Assembly (NCBI GenBank): GCA_016787565.1
Contig: JAEUUG010000004.1
Location: 186,001 to 250,000 of the forward strand
DNA: 64,000 nt
Source: Cyclobacteriaceae bacterium
Lineage (GTDB): Bacteria > Bacteroidota > Bacteroidia > Cytophagales > Cyclobacteriaceae
Direction: 5' to 3'
Made by a program: the position numbers and the translations under genes. The notes under the pieces are model-generated. The model saw nothing but the letters and a program-made list of their open reading frames with translations, made no database searches and had not been told where the DNA came from. Shown here in pieces: positions 8,822 through 17,273 of the stretch (positions are counted from its first letter, which is position 1; each line of letters starts with the position of its first letter).

Positions 8822-10208
8822 GCTGTTTATTCTTCAGGTACCATGAACGAAAAGATTGTGCTGGTGCCTGGGGCATTTCGCGCTGCTTATACCAGGGATT
8901 AAATTTGTTATTGACTAAAGATGGTAAGTTCCTCATTACCCATCTTCCTAGCGTTCCTGAAAAATTGTACAATGAGGAATGAGATAACAGAAAACGCATA
9001 CTCATCATGCTGAATTTTTTTCCACGGGTAACATGTCCATTCTTAACCAACACTTGACGCCATTTGTAAAGTTGATCGTGGATATCAATTTTCACCGGAC
9101 AAACATTGGTGCAAGAGCCACACAAGGTTGAAGCGAAGGGAAGATCTGCATTTTTCTCCATGTCCAGCGCAGGGGCAAGAATGGAACCAATAGGTCCGGC
9201 TACAGCCGTATGATAACTATGGCCACCGCTGCGCCTGTAAACAGGACAGGTATTGAAGCATGCGCCACAACGGATGCACTTTAAAGCATTTCTGAAATCC
9301 TCACTACCCAATCGTTCACTTCGACCATTGTCCACCAGCACGATGTGCATCTCCTGACCGGCACGAGGTTTCTGAAAATGACTGGAGTAGGTTGTGATGG
9401 GTTGGCCCGTTGCACTGCGGGCGAGAAGACGCAGAAATATACCGAGGTGTTTACGTTGGGGTATTATTTTTTCAATGCCCATGCAGGCGATATGAACATC
9501 GGCCAGTTGAACTCCGAGGTCGGCATTACCTTCATTTGTACAAACAACGAACTCACCTGTTTCCGCGACAGCGAAATTCACTCCGGTGATGGCTACCTTA
9601 CTGTGCAGAAAGTGTTCCCGTAAATGTGCCCGTGCGGCTGATGTTAGAAATTGCGGATCAGCATTTCCTTTTGGTGTACCCAGGTGCTGATGAAAGAGCT
9701 CACCGATTTCTTCTTTCTTCCAGTGTATACAGGGTAACACAATATGGCTGGGTGGTTCGCCTGCCAGTTGAACAATGCGTTCACCTAAATCGGTATCCAC
9801 CACTTCGATACCCTGATGTTCCAGATATTCATTCAGTCCACATTCTTCGGTCAGCATCGATTTACTTTTCACAATGTGCTCGACACCATGCTGTTGAATA
9901 ATGCGGTGAACAATTTCGTTATGTTCTTTCGGAGTGGATGCCCAGTGTACGGTAATGCCATTTTGCTGAGCATTATTTTCAAACTCCACCAGGTAGTCGT
10001 GGAGGTTACTCAGTACATTGTTTTTGATTTGTGATGCTGTCTCGCGAAGTTTTTCCCAGTCAGGAATTTGATTCGCAGCCTTATCCCGTTTTTCGCGAAC
10101 GAACCACAACGTTTTATCATGCCAGTCAACCCGCGGAATATCGCGGTTAAATTTTTCGGCCAGCGTGGCATGGTTCTTCAAGGTGTCATTCATGCTTTTA
10201 CCCTGCAT
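8811..10208 (-). CDS. lutB: Lactate utilisation iron-sulfur protein LutB
   Basis: 465 residues. The N-terminal LUD domain carries WHDKTLWFVREKRDKAA, typical of LutB. Two ferredoxin-type cysteine clusters follow: CIRCGACFNTCPVYRR near residue 307 and CGSCTNVCP near 360, each with CxxCxxC spacing, giving two [4Fe-4S] sites. It would pass electrons from lactate in the LutABC complex. The frame overlaps lutA by 11 nt from ATG 10208; ATG 10193 (MNDTLKN) is an equally good start. It lies in the operon directly downstream of lutA. Confidence 0.93.
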   Translation of the reverse strand: MQGKSMNDTLKNHATLAEKFNRDIPRVDWHDKTLWFVREKRDKAANQIPDWEKLRETASQIKNNVLSNLHDYLVEFENNAQQNGITVHWASTPKEHNEIVHRIIQQHGVEHIVKSKSMLTEECGLNEYLEHQGIEVVDTDLGERIVQLAGEPPSHIVLPCIHWKKEEIGELFHQHLGTPKGNADPQFLTSAARAHLREHFLHSKVAITGVNFAVAETGEFVVCTNEGNADLGVQLADVHIACMGIEKIIPQRKHLGIFLRLLARSATGQPITTYSSHFQKPRAGQEMHIVLVDNGRSERLGSEDFRNALKCIRCGACFNTCPVYRRSGGHSYHTAVAGPIGSILAPALDMEKNADLPFASTLCGSCTNVCPVKIDIHDQLYKWRQVLVKNGHVTRGKKFSMMSMRFLLSHSSLYNFSGTLGRWVMRNLPSLVNNKFNPWYKQREMPQAPAQSFRSWYLKNKQHGK

Positions 10209-10932
10209 TAAGAATTTCGGCTATATGAATAGTCTTCACGCTGCTTTTTTGTCTTCGCAGAATACCGTCCAGGTGCATGAGGCAACTCATATCGCCACCG
10301 GTAATATAGTCAACGCCCTGCCGGATATGATCCGCTACACGATCCTTACCCATCTTGACACTCACGGCTTCTTCATTCACACAAAACGTTCCGCCAAAAC
10401 CGCAGCACTCATCTTTTCTATCGAGCGTAACCAATTCAAGGCCATTCACCATTTGTAACAGACTTTCAGGTTTTGAAAATGCGGGAGCTACTAACTCCGA
10501 CATCTGCGAAAGCTTTAAACCACGTTGTCCGTGGCAGCTTTGATGCAAACCAACCTTGTGTGGAAACCTGGCCTTGATTTTTTTTAGCTGAATGACATCG
10601 GTCAGAAATTCAGTAAGCTCATACACTTTCTTTCGAATGCTGGCGGCTTCTACGGGATGCTTCTCATCATGAAGATGATCTTTAATGTGCAAGGTGCAAC
10701 TTCCCGAAGGACAAACAATATAATCGAATGTTGAAAAGTTTTCGATAAAGTTAGTGCTACAGGGATTGGTCAGGTGTTCAAAACCAGAATTGGCCATGGG
10801 CTGTCCACAGCACGTTTGCTGAAGCGGATAGGAGACTTTTAAGCCAGACTTCTCCAGCAGTTGCAGCGTTGCGATGGCAACATGTGGGTAAAACTGATCA
10901 ACGTAACAGGGAATGAAAAGTCCAATGTTCAT
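10198..10932 (-). CDS. lutA: Lactate utilisation protein LutA (CCG-domain, (Fe-S)-binding)
   Basis: 244 residues with two cysteine-rich CCG repeats: QQTCCGQPMAN near residue 40 and DECCGFGGTFC near 180, the heterodisulfide-reductase-like ligands of LutA/GlpC-type proteins. With LutB and LutC it forms the NAD-independent L-lactate oxidising complex. Its start overlaps the kinase stop by 4 nt (10929-10932), so lutA is translationally coupled to the rhamnulose kinase gene. This ties lactate oxidation directly to rhamnose use. Confidence 0.93.
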   Translation of the reverse strand: MNIGLFIPCYVDQFYPHVAIATLQLLEKSGLKVSYPLQQTCCGQPMANSGFEHLTNPCSTNFIENFSTFDYIVCPSGSCTLHIKDHLHDEKHPVEAASIRKKVYELTEFLTDVIQLKKIKARFPHKVGLHQSCHGQRGLKLSQMSELVAPAFSKPESLLQMVNGLELVTLDRKDECCGFGGTFCVNEEAVSVKMGKDRVADHIRQGVDYITGGDMSCLMHLDGILRRQKSSVKTIHIAEILNAG

Positions 10933-12272
10933 ATCAACGCAGCTCCGGATGATGTAGGAAAATACTGTAGATCTATGATTGTATTTCGTAATGGCTTGTT
11001 ATTCCAATGATGATGGATGGCCATGGCCGCACCCAGGGCTGTTGCCTGAGCAATCGATGCTGCATAAACTTCAAGAGATGGCATGGCTTCTGAAAGCAGG
11101 TGCATAAAGATCTGGTTCTTACTAAATCCTCCGTCAACAAAAATACGTTTTACAGGGGTATTATTCAGCACGCGGTTAGTAGAAGTTACCTGTCGCTTAA
11201 CAAGATCTTTGATAAACAGTGTGTAGGCAACTTCGTACGATTGATATTCGGCTAGTTTGTCTTCCTGAAAGGAAATGTTTTTCATTTCTTTAACTATTTC
11301 CGGATTGTACCCAATGTTACTATAGTAGGTTTCATTTTGATGAAAATGGTCGGCCAGTTTCTTTACTTGCTGTTCATGTTCCAAACCGGTGAACAACCGG
11401 GATGCTTTCACCGCATTACCCTTGTAGGTGAAGTAACACAAACAATCATGGCTCAATTCTTTATCCGTGAGTGGCATGTTATTAAATGGATTGAGACTGA
11501 TGCACCACGTTCCGGTGGAGAGCAGGATAAAGGGTTCTGGGAAGCAGGATAAATACGGTATAAGCGCAGCAGAGCTATCATGCAGTCCGATGCCGGATAC
11601 GATGGGTTGCTGATTGATTTTAGAGGGGATGACACTATCAGATGGTTTGATCGGAGCGAGTTTTCGATCGACTTCTTCTTCACGAACCCACTGATGATAG
11701 TGGTTGTCCTGAAAATTCCAGAGGTTGGTATGGCACCCGATGCTGGTGATGTCGGTATAATGTATGCCAGTAAATAGGGATGAGATAAACTGTGGCAGGT
11801 GAAGACTGACCTTTATTTTTTCAAAGACGTCAGGCTTTTTATACTTCAGCCAATAGAGTTGCATTCCAGAATTCAGCAGACCTAGCACGGGAGAAGCTGT
11901 TGCCTGTGCGAAGGCTTTCTCGCCACCGTAGGTAGAGTAAAATTTAGTTTTTAAATCCTCCGGAAAAGACTTGAGGTAATTGTAGAGCGGTGTAATCGGT
12001 TTATGATCTTTACCCAGGTGAACAAAGCTTGCACCATAAGTTGAAAAATTGATGGCCTCAATACGAAACGCTGCAAGGGAATTTGTTTCGTGAAATGAAT
12101 CCATGATCCATTTTTGCAATACATCAATATCCTCGCAAGGGTCCCCGTCTTCATCAATAGTTTCCGGAAGGTGCGCTGATTTTTCAAATACGATGGTATA
12201 CTCCTCGTCAAATAAAAAGAGTTTTTTGTTTGTTTTCCCAATGTCAAAAATGGCAATGACGGGTATGGACAT
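10929..12272 (-). CDS. rhaB: FGGY-family carbohydrate kinase, predicted L-rhamnulokinase
   Basis: 447 residues of the FGGY fold: an N-terminal phosphate-1 motif written DIGKTNKK and a C-terminal adenosine-type motif DGGFSKN near residue 370. It lies between rhaI and lutA in the rhamnose operon, where the only missing step is phosphorylation of L-rhamnulose to L-rhamnulose 1-phosphate, so the function follows from context. The N-terminal motif differs from the common DxGT form, so this is a divergent branch and not a close RhaB orthologue. It begins 6 nt after rhaI and overlaps lutA by 4 nt. Confidence 0.8.
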   Translation of the reverse strand: MSIPVIAIFDIGKTNKKLFLFDEEYTIVFEKSAHLPETIDEDGDPCEDIDVLQKWIMDSFHETNSLAAFRIEAINFSTYGASFVHLGKDHKPITPLYNYLKSFPEDLKTKFYSTYGGEKAFAQATASPVLGLLNSGMQLYWLKYKKPDVFEKIKVSLHLPQFISSLFTGIHYTDITSIGCHTNLWNFQDNHYHQWVREEEVDRKLAPIKPSDSVIPSKINQQPIVSGIGLHDSSAALIPYLSCFPEPFILLSTGTWCISLNPFNNMPLTDKELSHDCLCYFTYKGNAVKASRLFTGLEHEQQVKKLADHFHQNETYYSNIGYNPEIVKEMKNISFQEDKLAEYQSYEVAYTLFIKDLVKRQVTSTNRVLNNTPVKRIFVDGGFSKNQIFMHLLSEAMPSLEVYAASIAQATALGAAMAIHHHWNNKPLRNTIIDLQYFPTSSGAALI

Positions 12273-12278
12273 ATTTTT

Positions 12279-13553
12279 TTATAAACCGGTAGCTACGGTT
12301 GCTGTGCCTCGCTCCCGAATAAGTTGTTCCCTTACCTTCAACGTTCGAAACAGATGAAGGGGTTGAAGAGCCGCACCTGAGCGAAGCCGTGCCTCTGCTA
12401 CCAATGGACGAACATCGGTGCGATACGCTGTTTGGAGAATTTCCTGTGCACGCGCCACATCATTATTTTGCTGAGCATCCTGCAATTCTTTTTTATCAAC
12501 CAGTAGAGCCTGGGCGTATGCAATTTTGATTGCCTCTACAGATTGCAACAGGTCTTCCAGTGGATCTTTAACATTGTGTGAAGCATCGATCATCCAGCCT
12601 AAATCATTGGCATGATTCATTCCCTGTTCATCCATGCCTTCTACCAGTTCATAAAAAATCAAAAACAACTGATAGGGATTAATGCTACCCACGGTAAGAT
12701 CATCATCACCATATTTTGAATCGTTGAAGTGAAAGCCGCCAAGTTTTCCTTCCATCAATAACAAAGAAACAATTTGTTCGATGTTGGCATTGGGCAGGTG
12801 GTGACCCAGATCCACGAGTGTGAAAGCCTTGGGGCCTAACTTGGAAGCATACAGTAAGGATTGTCCCCAATCGCCCACGGTCATCGAGTAGAAATTGGGT
12901 TCATAGGCTTTGTATTCCACAAACATTTTCCAACGGTCGGGTAGGGCACCATAAATCTCCTGCAGACTTTCGAGTGTATGCTGAAAAGCTTTTCTAAAAT
13001 TCAGTTGACCTGGAAAGCAGGATCCATCGGACAGCCAGACAGTGATAGCCTCTGAACCAAGATCTTTTCCATACTGAATTACTTCGAGGTTGTGATCGAT
13101 AGCTTGCTGGCGCACAGCTTTGTTGACATGTTGAAGAGAGCCAAATTTATAGCTGTGTTTTTGATCTTTCTGATCCTGAAATGTGTTGGAATTCACAGCA
13201 TCGAAGCGAATGCCATGGTGAGCCGCCAGTGCTTTAATGGTTTTTGCATCATTGGGAATGTCCCACGGAATGTGAAGGGATATCGCTCCACTCGATTTAT
13301 TCAAGGCTTGAAGCAAACCAATATCTTCAATTTTTTCTTCCAGGTTTCGGGGTTCACCGGCCCCTGCAAATCGGCCAAAGCGCGTTCCGCCCGTTCCTAA
13401 TGCCCAACTTGGAATAGCGATTTGAAATTCAATGAGTTTTTTAATAATGGACTCGGTTTCTTTAATACCGGACGAAACAAAATCAAAATTTCGTTTGTGT
13501 TCCGCTAAAAGTTTTGAATTATGATCTTCAATCTGATTTTTTTTCAGGTTCAT
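12279..13553 (-). CDS. rhaI: L-rhamnose isomerase, RhaI type (xylose-isomerase-like TIM barrel)
   Basis: 424 residues related to the Pseudomonas-type L-rhamnose isomerase, not to the E. coli RhaA family. Metal-site motifs of the TIM barrel are visible: VEYKAYEP, LVDLGHHLPNAN and GFHFNDSKYGDDD, together with the early GRFAGAGEPR loop. It converts L-rhamnose to L-rhamnulose in the cytoplasm. It lies 10 nt after rhaM and 6 nt before the kinase gene in the operon. Confidence 0.93.
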   Translation of the reverse strand: MNLKKNQIEDHNSKLLAEHKRNFDFVSSGIKETESIIKKLIEFQIAIPSWALGTGGTRFGRFAGAGEPRNLEEKIEDIGLLQALNKSSGAISLHIPWDIPNDAKTIKALAAHHGIRFDAVNSNTFQDQKDQKHSYKFGSLQHVNKAVRQQAIDHNLEVIQYGKDLGSEAITVWLSDGSCFPGQLNFRKAFQHTLESLQEIYGALPDRWKMFVEYKAYEPNFYSMTVGDWGQSLLYASKLGPKAFTLVDLGHHLPNANIEQIVSLLLMEGKLGGFHFNDSKYGDDDLTVGSINPYQLFLIFYELVEGMDEQGMNHANDLGWMIDASHNVKDPLEDLLQSVEAIKIAYAQALLVDKKELQDAQQNNDVARAQEILQTAYRTDVRPLVAEARLRSGAALQPLHLFRTLKVREQLIRERGTATVATGL

Positions 13554-13563
13554 AGCACTTCTT

Positions 13564-13893
13564 TTATGGAAGATAGAAAACTTCTTGCAAGGGTATACTG
13601 ACCGGTGAGTGATCCTGATTTGTTTCCATGATGTCGTGCATGTAGCTCCACCATTTTTTCATCACTGGGTGATGGGGGAGATCATCCAGTTTTTTTTGAT
13701 TTTCTATTTTGAATATACCAATCAACATTTTAGTCTCTTCATCCAGAAAGATGGAGTAGTCCTGTATGCCGGTTGCTTTCAGGAGTTGCTTCAGTTCAGG
13801 CCAGAGGTGATCGTGCCTTCGCTTGTATTCCGCTGTTTGCCCTGGCTTCAGTTTCATTTTAAAGGCTACTCGGTTCATGCCTGGTGAATGCAT
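13564..13893 (-). CDS. rhaM: L-rhamnose mutarotase
   Basis: A 109-residue RhaM-family protein. The key stretch is YKRRHDHLWPEL near residues 23-34, holding the catalytic histidine, with MKKWWSYM near 78-85 lining the sugar site. It interconverts the anomers of L-rhamnose and supplies the form used by the isomerase. A start at ATG 13878 (MNRVAFKM) is more typical than 13893. It is placed 8 nt after rhaEW in the operon. Confidence 0.92.
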   Translation of the reverse strand: MHSPGMNRVAFKMKLKPGQTAEYKRRHDHLWPELKQLLKATGIQDYSIFLDEETKMLIGIFKIENQKKLDDLPHHPVMKKWWSYMHDIMETNQDHSPVSIPLQEVFYLP

Positions 13894-13901
13894 AGAAAGT
13901 C

Positions 13902-16022
13902 TTATCGTCCAAAAGCCATGGCGACACCGCCATCCACATTCAACATGTTACCTGTGGATTTATTCAGGAGTCCGCCAACAAAAGCAAAGCATGCATTTGC
14001 AATATCTTGTGGCAGTATGATTTCATTCAGCAGTGTTCGCTTCGCGTAGAATGCGGGTAATTCTTGTACACTTACTCCATACGCTTTGGCTCTTCCTTCT
14101 GCCCAGGCACCTGCCCAAATCTTACTATCGGCAATCACAGCATCGGGGTTTATCACATTCACCCTGATTTTATCGGCACCCAGTTCTGCAGCATTTAATC
14201 TGCTCAAATGAAGTTGTGCTGCTTTCGCAGATCCATATCCCGCGTTGTTTGGTCCGGAGACGAGTGCATTCTTGCTCACAATGTTCAACACATCTCCGCC
14301 CAGGGCTTGCTTGCGCAGGATGGCAACTCCCGCCTGGGTCATGAGAAACTGACCTTTCACTAATACGTCATACAGAATGTCCCAGTCTTTTTCGGTGTGA
14401 TCTTCAATTGATTTAGAAATGGATAGTCCGGCATTGTTTACAATAATGTCCACTCCACCAAATGACAGTGCGGCTGTTTTCATAGACGATTCAATGTGCC
14501 CGGTGTTGGTTACATCCAGCAGAACAGTAGCAAAGACATCTTTGCCAAACGTCATGTTGAATTCCTCTTCCGCCTCTTTCAATCGTTCCGGATCATTATC
14601 ACTGAGTATAATACAGGCGCCTTCTTCGGCAAATTTTTTCGCGATTGCCTTTCCGATTCCGCCAGCGCTTCCGGTTATCAGGGCGATCTTCCCCGACATT
14701 GCTTTTGGTTTTGGCATCCGCTTAAGTTTAGCCTCTTCCAGCAGCCAGTACTCTATATTAAATGCTTCCTGTCGAGGAAGGGAGGTATATTCAGAAACTG
14801 CTTCGGCACCTTTCATTACGTTAATGGCGTTGATGTAGAATTCGGCTGCAACACGTGCTGTCTGTTTGTCTTTTGCAAAGGTGAACATGCCTACACCCGG
14901 ATACAGAATTACCACAGGATTTGGATCGCGCATCGCAGGACTGTTCGGATGCTTGCAAGTTTCATAGTAGGCTTTATACAGCGCACGATATTCATCAAAG
15001 GCCGGAGATAGTTTTTCTTTGATTGCTTTGACATCCGTTAAGTCTTCTTCTGGTTTTAAATTCAGCACCATCGGACTGATTTTCGTGCGGAGAAAATGAT
15101 CCGGACAACTTGTGCCCAGTGGCGCTAACCGGTCGAGATCTTTTGAATTGATAAACTCTAAAACTCTGTCATCATCCGTAAAGTGACCAATCATCCGGGT
15201 ATAGCCGGAGCAGAAGCCACGGAGGATTGGAGCTAAGGAAGAGGCTTGATCAAGGCGTTTCGCTTTAGCGAGACTTTTAAGTTCTTCGCCTCCAAAAACA
15301 AGGCTCTTTTTTCCGTAGTTGTCTTCCAGGTATTGTGCGCAACGCTCAATGACTTCCAGTGTGTTGATATAACTTTCGTAAGCCGTATCACCCCAGGTAA
15401 ACAATCCGTGTGATCCCAGCATGATACCGCGTATACCAGGGTTTTTATCCAGGCATTGCCTGAGTTTTAAGCCAAGGTCAAAACCTGGTCGTTGCCATTC
15501 TACCCAGCCAATGGTTCCATTAAAGAGTTCTTGTGTTATTTTTTTTCCATCTTTTGCTGCGGCAATGGCAATGGCTGCATCCGGATGTAAGTGGTCGATG
15601 TGGTTAAAAGGAAGAAACCCATGCAAGGGTGTATCAATGGAGGGAGCTTTTGACGCTAAGTCATAGATGCAGTGATTAAAAAGTTCAACCATTTCATCTT
15701 CGAACTCCAATCCGCGGTAAACATTTTTCAGTGATTGTAACCGATCAACATACAAAGCTGCGAGTCCGCTTCGCTTTAATGTACCAATATCACCACCAGA
15801 TCCCTTTACCCACATGATCTCCGTTTCCTTTCCAGTTAAAGGATCTTTTGCCACAGCTTTACAGGATGTGTTTCCTCCTCCATAGTTGGTGAGCCTGAGA
15901 TCTGCGCCTAACAAGTTTGACCGGTAAATCAACAACCCGACTTCATCACCGGCCAATGCTGCGGCCTTTTGTTCATCCCACAGGTAGCTGACGTGCTTGA
16001 ATTGTTTTACTGCTGTTTTCAT
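13902..16022 (-). CDS. rhaEW: Bifunctional L-rhamnulose-1-phosphate aldolase / L-lactaldehyde dehydrogenase
   Basis: 706 residues with two domains. Residues 1 to about 430 form a class II aldolase/adducin domain with zinc-site histidines in DTPLHGFLPFNHIDHLHPDA and GSHGLFTWG. Residues about 440-706 form a short-chain dehydrogenase with the cofactor loop TGSAGGIG, NNAG and the catalytic YGSAKAA. The fused enzyme cleaves rhamnulose 1-phosphate to DHAP and L-lactaldehyde and oxidises the latter to L-lactate, as known for RhaEW proteins. The L-lactate would be the substrate of the LutABC proteins encoded at the end of the same operon. Confidence 0.92.
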   Translation of the reverse strand: MKTAVKQFKHVSYLWDEQKAAALAGDEVGLLIYRSNLLGADLRLTNYGGGNTSCKAVAKDPLTGKETEIMWVKGSGGDIGTLKRSGLAALYVDRLQSLKNVYRGLEFEDEMVELFNHCIYDLASKAPSIDTPLHGFLPFNHIDHLHPDAAIAIAAAKDGKKITQELFNGTIGWVEWQRPGFDLGLKLRQCLDKNPGIRGIMLGSHGLFTWGDTAYESYINTLEVIERCAQYLEDNYGKKSLVFGGEELKSLAKAKRLDQASSLAPILRGFCSGYTRMIGHFTDDDRVLEFINSKDLDRLAPLGTSCPDHFLRTKISPMVLNLKPEEDLTDVKAIKEKLSPAFDEYRALYKAYYETCKHPNSPAMRDPNPVVILYPGVGMFTFAKDKQTARVAAEFYINAINVMKGAEAVSEYTSLPRQEAFNIEYWLLEEAKLKRMPKPKAMSGKIALITGSAGGIGKAIAKKFAEEGACIILSDNDPERLKEAEEEFNMTFGKDVFATVLLDVTNTGHIESSMKTAALSFGGVDIIVNNAGLSISKSIEDHTEKDWDILYDVLVKGQFLMTQAGVAILRKQALGGDVLNIVSKNALVSGPNNAGYGSAKAAQLHLSRLNAAELGADKIRVNVINPDAVIADSKIWAGAWAEGRAKAYGVSVQELPAFYAKRTLLNEIILPQDIANACFAFVGGLLNKSTGNMLNVDGGVAMAFGR

Positions 16023-16072
16023 ATTATTTTTTTAAGCTTCTGATTCGTACATGTTGAACGCTTTCCAAATTT

Positions 16073-17128
16073 CTATTTGATTGCATTTCCATATCCCACC
16101 ACCAGTACAGAAAGAATGATGGTAGCAATACCGGTAATAATAGTCGTTTTTGTTTTTTTGCTCACGCCATGCCATTCTTTAAGCGCTATGCCCCACAGGT
16201 TGGCAATCAGGATGATGAAGGCCATGTGCAGAATCCAGGAACTGGCGCCATTACCCAATTTGCTTTCGCCCATTCCGTAGAAGAAGAACTGCATAAACCA
16301 GGTTGTACCAGCGATGGCAGAGAAAAGATAATTCTTAAAGAGTGGCGTTTGACGATTGGTATAATCAGCAAACGTTTTATTGCGAGCATTGAGAATCATG
16401 CACCAAATGAAATTGGTTGTCAGCCCTCCCCACAACAGCACAACATACGTAACATTATTTTGGTAAAGAGGATTTAATCCCAGCCCAACAGCTGTTTCGG
16501 CCATCGGTTTTCCAGCTTCAATCCCAAAATTGAAACAGGAACTGAGAATGCCCGAAGTCACCGCTACAGCAAGTCCTTTTACAAGATTAAATTCGGCTAC
16601 ACTTTTTTTCTTGGTCACATCATCCATTTCTTTCTCTTTTAATACGCCTGCTTTTCCACAGATGTAAATGCCCAGTAGGCATATGCCTACGCCTAACAAA
16701 ACAATTTGCCCCCATGTTGTGGTGAGCATTTCCATCAGTGTTGTTTTACCTTCTGCTGGAAACAAATTATAATAGATAGACGGTACCAACGCCCCGAAGG
16801 CCGAACAAAACCCCAATACCACTGAGTTACCCAACGACATACCAAGGTATCGCACACCTAAGCCATAGGTGAGTCCGCCAATTCCCCAGAGCACGCCAAA
16901 GAAAATGGTATAACGAATGGTTTCAACAGGAGTTTGCCGGATGATGTCGGCAAATCCGGGCAGTGTGAGCCAGGCAGCAAGAGGAGGAACAATGGTCCAC
17001 GAGAATATGCCTCCTATGATCCAATAACTTTCCCATGACCATTCTTTTACTTTTTTGTAGGGCATGTAAAAACTACCCGAAGCAAAACCTCCGATAAAGT
17101 GAAAGATGACACCGAAAATAATACCCAT
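16073..17128 (-). CDS. rhaT: L-rhamnose/H+ symporter RhaT
   Basis: About 351 residues, ten hydrophobic segments, cytoplasmic membrane. The beginning MGIIFGVIFHFIGGFASG followed by YMPYKKVKEWSWESYW lines up with the start of E. coli RhaT, so ATG 17128 is preferred; the frame is open to ATG 17215 but the extra 29 residues are polar and unlike the family. The gene is first in the operon, 50 nt upstream of rhaEW, and is divergent from the GntR regulator. The 145-bp divergent region holds candidate operators (17201-17216 and 17236-17273). Confidence 0.93.
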   Translation of the reverse strand: MGIIFGVIFHFIGGFASGSFYMPYKKVKEWSWESYWIIGGIFSWTIVPPLAAWLTLPGFADIIRQTPVETIRYTIFFGVLWGIGGLTYGLGVRYLGMSLGNSVVLGFCSAFGALVPSIYYNLFPAEGKTTLMEMLTTTWGQIVLLGVGICLLGIYICGKAGVLKEKEMDDVTKKKSVAEFNLVKGLAVAVTSGILSSCFNFGIEAGKPMAETAVGLGLNPLYQNNVTYVVLLWGGLTTNFIWCMILNARNKTFADYTNRQTPLFKNYLFSAIAGTTWFMQFFFYGMGESKLGNGASSWILHMAFIILIANLWGIALKEWHGVSKKTKTTIITGIATIILSVLVVGYGNAIK

Positions 17129-17200
17129 GCGTAAAAATTTAGTTGGCAGTTCGTGAGCAGGAATGGTAGAGCAATTTAAACGATTACCTGACAAATGCCC

Positions 17201-17216
17201 GTCATGCACTGTCATG
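17201..17216 (-). promoter_or_regulatory. GTCATG direct repeat, 10-bp spacing, upstream of rhaT
   Basis: GTCATG occurs at 17201-17206 and 17211-17216, exactly one helical turn apart. On the minus strand this reads CATGACAGTGCATGAC. The same CATGACAGT string stands upstream of the GH78 gene at 18331-18339. A shared operator of the rhamnose locus is possible. Confidence 0.35.
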
Positions 17217-17235
17217 GTCAGCGGTTTTTTTATAC

Positions 17236-17273
17236 TTTGTGTTCTTAATGAAATTTTGAGTTCTTATTGAAAT
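17236..17273 (+). repeat. Two contiguous 19-bp repeats ending at the GntR start codon
   Basis: Unit 1 (17236-17254) is TTTGTGTTCTTAATGAAAT and unit 2 (17255-17273) is TTTGAGTTCTTATTGAAAT; they match at 17 of 19 positions and abut without a gap. Each holds a TTC-N5-GAA dyad. The regulator's ATG begins at 17274. The position suggests autoregulation and control of the divergent rhaT operon. Confidence 0.55.

Noticed and set aside
14496-15011. 171-residue open frame opposite rhaEW
   Set aside because: It is a shadow of the conserved aldolase/dehydrogenase gene and has no recognisable features.
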